Part shown: positions 61,580 to 64,000 of the stretch, piece after piece | How positions within the stretch are numbered: position 1 is the first letter of the stretch | Layout: every line of letters starts with the position of its first letter | NCBI GenBank assembly: GCA_016718875.1 | Contig: JADKBL010000058.1 | Location: 62,001 to 126,000 of the forward strand | Direction: 5' to 3' | DNA length: 64,000 nt | Origin: Bacteroidota bacterium | Lineage (GTDB): Bacteria; Bacteroidota; Bacteroidia; Bacteroidales; VadinHA17 | Notes under the pieces: model-generated | Told to the model about the DNA's origin: nothing | Database searches by the model: none | The model's input: the letters and a program-made list of their open reading frames with translations, nothing else | Made by a program: the position numbers and the translations under genes

Positions 61580-62968
61580 CTAAAATTCTGCATTCTTAGG
61601 TGTTCTTGGAAACGGGATAACATCCCGGATATTTGACATTCCGGTAACAAAAAGAATAAGTCTTTCAAATCCCAGACCGAATCCGCTGTGAGGGGCTGAT
61701 CCGAATCTTCTTGTATCGAGATACCACCAGAGGTCCTTCTCCGGCATCTTCATTTCCCTGATCCTGCCTAATAATTTATCATAATTCTCTTCCCTCTGTG
61801 ATCCGCCTATAATCTCTCCGATTCCGGGGAAGAGAACATCCATTGCCCTGACAGTTCTACCGTCATCATTCTGCTTCATGTAGAAGGCTTTGATTTCCCT
61901 TGGATAGTCGGTAAGTATCACAGGGCGTTTGAAATGCTCTTCTACAAGGTAACGTTCATGCTCTGCCTGAAGATCGCGGCCCCAGCCCACAGGATATTCC
62001 CACTTTCTGGGAGATGCCGTAAGAATTGAAACTGCTTCAGTATAAGTCATTCTTACAAACTCATTGTTAAGAACGAACTGCAGCCTTTCCAGGAGACCTT
62101 TATCTATCATATTATTCAGAAATTCAAGGTCTTCCCGGCAGTTTTCAAGTGCATATCTGATAAGATACTTCACAAATTCTTCAGCCAGGTCCATGTTATC
62201 ATCCAGATCATAGAATGACATTTCAGGTTCAATCATCCAGAACTCAGAGAGGTGACGGGGAGTATTTGAATTCTCAGCACGGAAAGTAGGTCCGAAAGTA
62301 TAGATCTCACCTAAAGCCAGTGCACCGAGTTCACCTTCGAGCTGTCCTGAAACTGTAAGGTGTGTCTCCTTACCATAAAAATCTGTTTTAAAATCGACAC
62401 CGCCTGCTTCATTGCGCGGGATATTCTTAAGGTCGAGTGTGGTTACGTGGAACATTTCACCTGCCCCTTCGCAATCACTCCCCGTAATGATAGGAGTATG
62501 CAGATAAAAGAAGCCCTTTTCATTAAAATATTTATGTATGGCAAAAGCCATTGCATGTCTGATCCTGAAAACAGCACCGAAGGTATTGGTCCTGAAACGA
62601 AGGTGAGCATTCTCCCTGAGAAATTCCATAGAGTGACCCTTCTTCTGAAGAGGGTAAGCATCTGCATCACTTTTACCATAAAGATCAATTACAGAAGCAT
62701 TGACTTCAACCTGCTGACCCTGGCCCTGCGATTCAACCAGTTTCCCTTTAACAGAAATGCATGAACCGGTAGTAATATCTTTCAGCAGGTTTTCATCAAA
62801 TGAAGCAGCATCCACAACTATCTGGATATTATTAATTGTTGAACCGTCATTTAAGGCAATAAATGCAATATTCTTGTTTCCCCTCTTTGTTCTGACCCAT
62901 CCCTTGACAATAATTTCTGATCCTATTTTAGGTGAAGTCAGAAGTTCCTTAATCTTTGTTCTTTTCAT
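61580..62968 (-). CDS. asnS: Asparaginyl-tRNA synthetase
   Basis: 462-aa class IIb synthetase. An N-terminal OB anticodon-binding domain (1-110; IIVKGWVRTKRGNKNIAFIALNDGS) precedes the catalytic domain with motif 2 (FRAENSNTPRHLSEFWMIEPEM) and motif 3 (GFGLGFERLILFVTGMSNIRDVIPFPR). The ...FPRTPKNAEF ending distinguishes AsnRS from AspRS. Full length and first in the minus-strand asnS-rpoN-PAP2 run. Confidence 0.96.
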   Translation of the reverse strand: MKRTKIKELLTSPKIGSEIIVKGWVRTKRGNKNIAFIALNDGSTINNIQIVVDAASFDENLLKDITTGSCISVKGKLVESQGQGQQVEVNASVIDLYGKSDADAYPLQKKGHSMEFLRENAHLRFRTNTFGAVFRIRHAMAFAIHKYFNEKGFFYLHTPIITGSDCEGAGEMFHVTTLDLKNIPRNEAGGVDFKTDFYGKETHLTVSGQLEGELGALALGEIYTFGPTFRAENSNTPRHLSEFWMIEPEMSFYDLDDNMDLAEEFVKYLIRYALENCREDLEFLNNMIDKGLLERLQFVLNNEFVRMTYTEAVSILTASPRKWEYPVGWGRDLQAEHERYLVEEHFKRPVILTDYPREIKAFYMKQNDDGRTVRAMDVLFPGIGEIIGGSQREENYDKLLGRIREMKMPEKDLWWYLDTRRFGSAPHSGFGLGFERLILFVTGMSNIRDVIPFPRTPKNAEF

Positions 62969-62998
62969 TATCCTGAATTTTCATTAAAAATTGCAGCG

Positions 62999-63006
62999 CA
63001 AAAATA
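62999..63006 (-). promoter_or_regulatory. -7 element (minus strand) for asnS
   Basis: Reads TATTTTTG on the minus strand, 30 nt before the asnS ATG. It matches TAnnTTTG without a well-placed -33 TTG. Confidence 0.4.
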
Positions 63007-63038
63007 ATAAATTGTTGGGCGCCAAGTTCTATTATTGG

Positions 63039-63069
63039 TTTGAAATTTGTTAAAATGTGAATACCTTTG
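63039..63069 (+). promoter_or_regulatory. Promoter upstream of the universal stress protein gene
   Basis: TTTG at 63039-63042, a 19-nt spacer and TACCTTTG at 63062-63069: a full match to the Bacteroidota consensus. It lies 28 nt before the start codon and is the clearest promoter near the right edge. Confidence 0.72.
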
Positions 63070-63097
63070 AATTGTATAATGAAAACTGTCAGATGTT

Positions 63098-63949
63098 ATG
63101 GAAGAAAATAAGAAACTTATTGTTGTACCATGGGATTTTACAATAGTAGCAGAACATGCCCTGGCTCATGCTGTAAAAATCAGCCGCATGGTTGGAAATG
63201 ACATATGCCTGCTGCACATAGTGGATACCGGTATTAAAGCAGCTGAAGAATCAGACAAGAAAAATAAATTACTGAAGATAGTTGAAGAAAAAGCTGCTCA
63301 ATATAATGCCGGAATAACCTGGCATATTTCAAAGGGAAGTATTTTCTCTGCAATTGCCGATTTTGCAAACGATAAGGAAGCCAGCCTGGTTGTAATGGGC
63401 ACTCATGGCATGAAAGGGATGCAAAAGCTTACAGGTAGCTGGGCGCTGAAAGTAATAGTCAAGTCAAAAGTTCCTTTTATTGTTGTACAGGAGCCCCCTG
63501 CAGATCAGGAGAAATACCATAATATTGTTTTCCCCATTGACTTCAGGGCTGAGAATAAGGAAAAACTTAAGATGGCTATTTTCATGGGAAAATACTTCGA
63601 TTCCAAAATTCATCTGCTTGTAGCAACAACAAATGACAAAATTCTCACAAAGAAGACTAAGGTCAATTTGAATTTTGGTGTAAAATATTTGATCCAGAAT
63701 AATATAGATTATGAGATTCATGAGATAGCCAAAGGTGACTTTGCACAGCAGACTCTTGATTTTTCACTTAAAATGAATGCTGACCTCATCGTAATTGTAA
63801 CAACAAAAAATATCACTTTCGCCGATTATGTTGTAGGTGCTTCAGAACAATATCTGATTGCCAACAGCTCAAAGATACCTGTGTGCTGCGTTAATCCCAT
63901 GACATCATTTGCCAATGTGGGCCAGTTCATGGGAGGCTGGGGGTCATAA
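63098..63949 (+). CDS. Tandem universal stress protein (two UspA domains)
   Basis: 283-aa protein made of two UspA folds. The first (1-145) has VPWDFTIVAEHALAHAVKISR and the ATP-binding-type VVMGTHGMKGMQKLTGSWALKVI; the second (about 150-270) begins HNIVFPIDFRAENKEKLKMAI and lacks a complete GxxG-9x-G motif (VIVTTKNITFADYVVGASEQY). One domain may therefore bind nucleotide and the other not. The C-terminus ends with CVNPMTSFANVGQFMGGWGS. UspA pairs respond to stress and starvation; the target is unknown. It has its own promoter and is monocistronic or leads into the next ABC gene. Confidence 0.9.
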   Translation: MEENKKLIVVPWDFTIVAEHALAHAVKISRMVGNDICLLHIVDTGIKAAEESDKKNKLLKIVEEKAAQYNAGITWHISKGSIFSAIADFANDKEASLVVMGTHGMKGMQKLTGSWALKVIVKSKVPFIVVQEPPADQEKYHNIVFPIDFRAENKEKLKMAIFMGKYFDSKIHLLVATTNDKILTKKTKVNLNFGVKYLIQNNIDYEIHEIAKGDFAQQTLDFSLKMNADLIVIVTTKNITFADYVVGASEQYLIANSSKIPVCCVNPMTSFANVGQFMGGWGS

Positions 63950-63971
63950 AACTGGATAACAATAAATCTAT

Positions 63972-64000
63972 ATGTCTATTGTAGTTGAGGGTGTTTCAAA
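63972..64000 (+). CDS. Start of an ABC-transporter ATPase, possibly GldA (cut by window edge)
   Basis: Only nine full codons are visible (ATG at 63972, MSIVVEGVS). The opening resembles ABC ATPases that start MSIxVxxLTK, including the gliding protein GldA. The rest is outside the window, so identity is tentative. It begins 22 nt after the universal stress protein gene. Confidence 0.3.

Noticed and set aside
1..64000. tRNA or rRNA genes, insertion sequences, integrases or phage genes
   Set aside because: No cloverleaf-like or rRNA-like segments were recognised by eye and no transposase or integrase motif appears in any frame; a dedicated scan such as tRNAscan would be needed to be certain.

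Overview
The window is a gene-dense stretch of about 64 kb from a Bacteroidota genome, probably class Bacteroidia. I cannot place it to genus from sequence alone. Four things point there. It has a type IX secretion (T9SS)/gliding gene set: gldH, porW/sprE, porX, porP-porK-porL-porM-porN and a possible start of gldA. It has proteins of Bacteroidota-typical families (DUF4270, DUF4296, DUF4834-like, DUF5723-like, CCDC81-type HU plus SPOR). Many upstream regions carry the Bacteroidota promoter form TTG-N19/20-TAnnTTTG. Clear Shine-Dalgarno sequences are largely absent.

Layout. 1-5.9 kb: end of thiol peroxidase, DNA polymerase III delta' (interrupted by a stop codon), ricT, gldH, trmB, an alkyltransferase-like gene and the Fe-S pair mrp-nfu. 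6.0-15 kb: porW-porX-tsaE, alanine dehydrogenase, an LD-carboxypeptidase and metG. 15-22 kb: an HU/SPOR envelope protein, then a nucleotide-sugar operon (wbpE-wbpD-wbpB-wbpA-galE-rfbB). 22-28 kb: DUF4270 lipoprotein, a glycogen-synthase-like protein, panC-panD, a flippase-like membrane protein and radA. 28-34 kb: PBP1A, topA and a degenerate arginase-fold protein. 34-40 kb: the T9SS core operon. 40-43 kb: manC and an Mla-type ABC transporter (mlaEF). 43-49 kb: a four-gene minus-strand operon of uncharacterised envelope proteins. 49-53 kb: a TonB-dependent receptor and trpS. 53-60 kb: rbfA, a methyltransferase (frameshifted), a LolC/E-like permease, a DUF4296 lipoprotein, an amidohydrolase, a radical SAM gene (frameshifted) and a glycosyltransferase. 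59-64 kb: PAP2 phosphatase (frameshifted), rpoN, asnS, a double-domain universal stress protein and the first codons of an ABC ATPase. There are no rRNA or tRNA genes, CRISPR arrays, insertion sequences or phage genes that I can see, and no gene-free stretch longer than about 190 bases.

How the genes work together. The strongest theme is the cell envelope. The T9SS motor/ring genes, their PorX regulator and PorW lipoprotein are all present. The wbp-type operon encodes the route which in Porphyromonas supplies a diacetamido-uronic acid for the A-LPS that anchors T9SS cargo. Also present are mla lipid transport, PBP1A, LD-carboxypeptidase, lipoprotein export and several Bacteroidota-specific lipoproteins.

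Two patterns deserve attention. First, five otherwise well-preserved genes are each broken by one event. Four are one-base frameshifts at short homopolymers and one is an in-frame TAA in holB. Sequencing error is the simplest reading. Second, four intergenic regions hold degenerate 7- or 8-nt tandem units, and in three of them the units form inverted arms. I did not find a clearly new defence or mobile system. The best candidate for something undescribed is the four-gene envelope operon at 42.9-49.4 kb.
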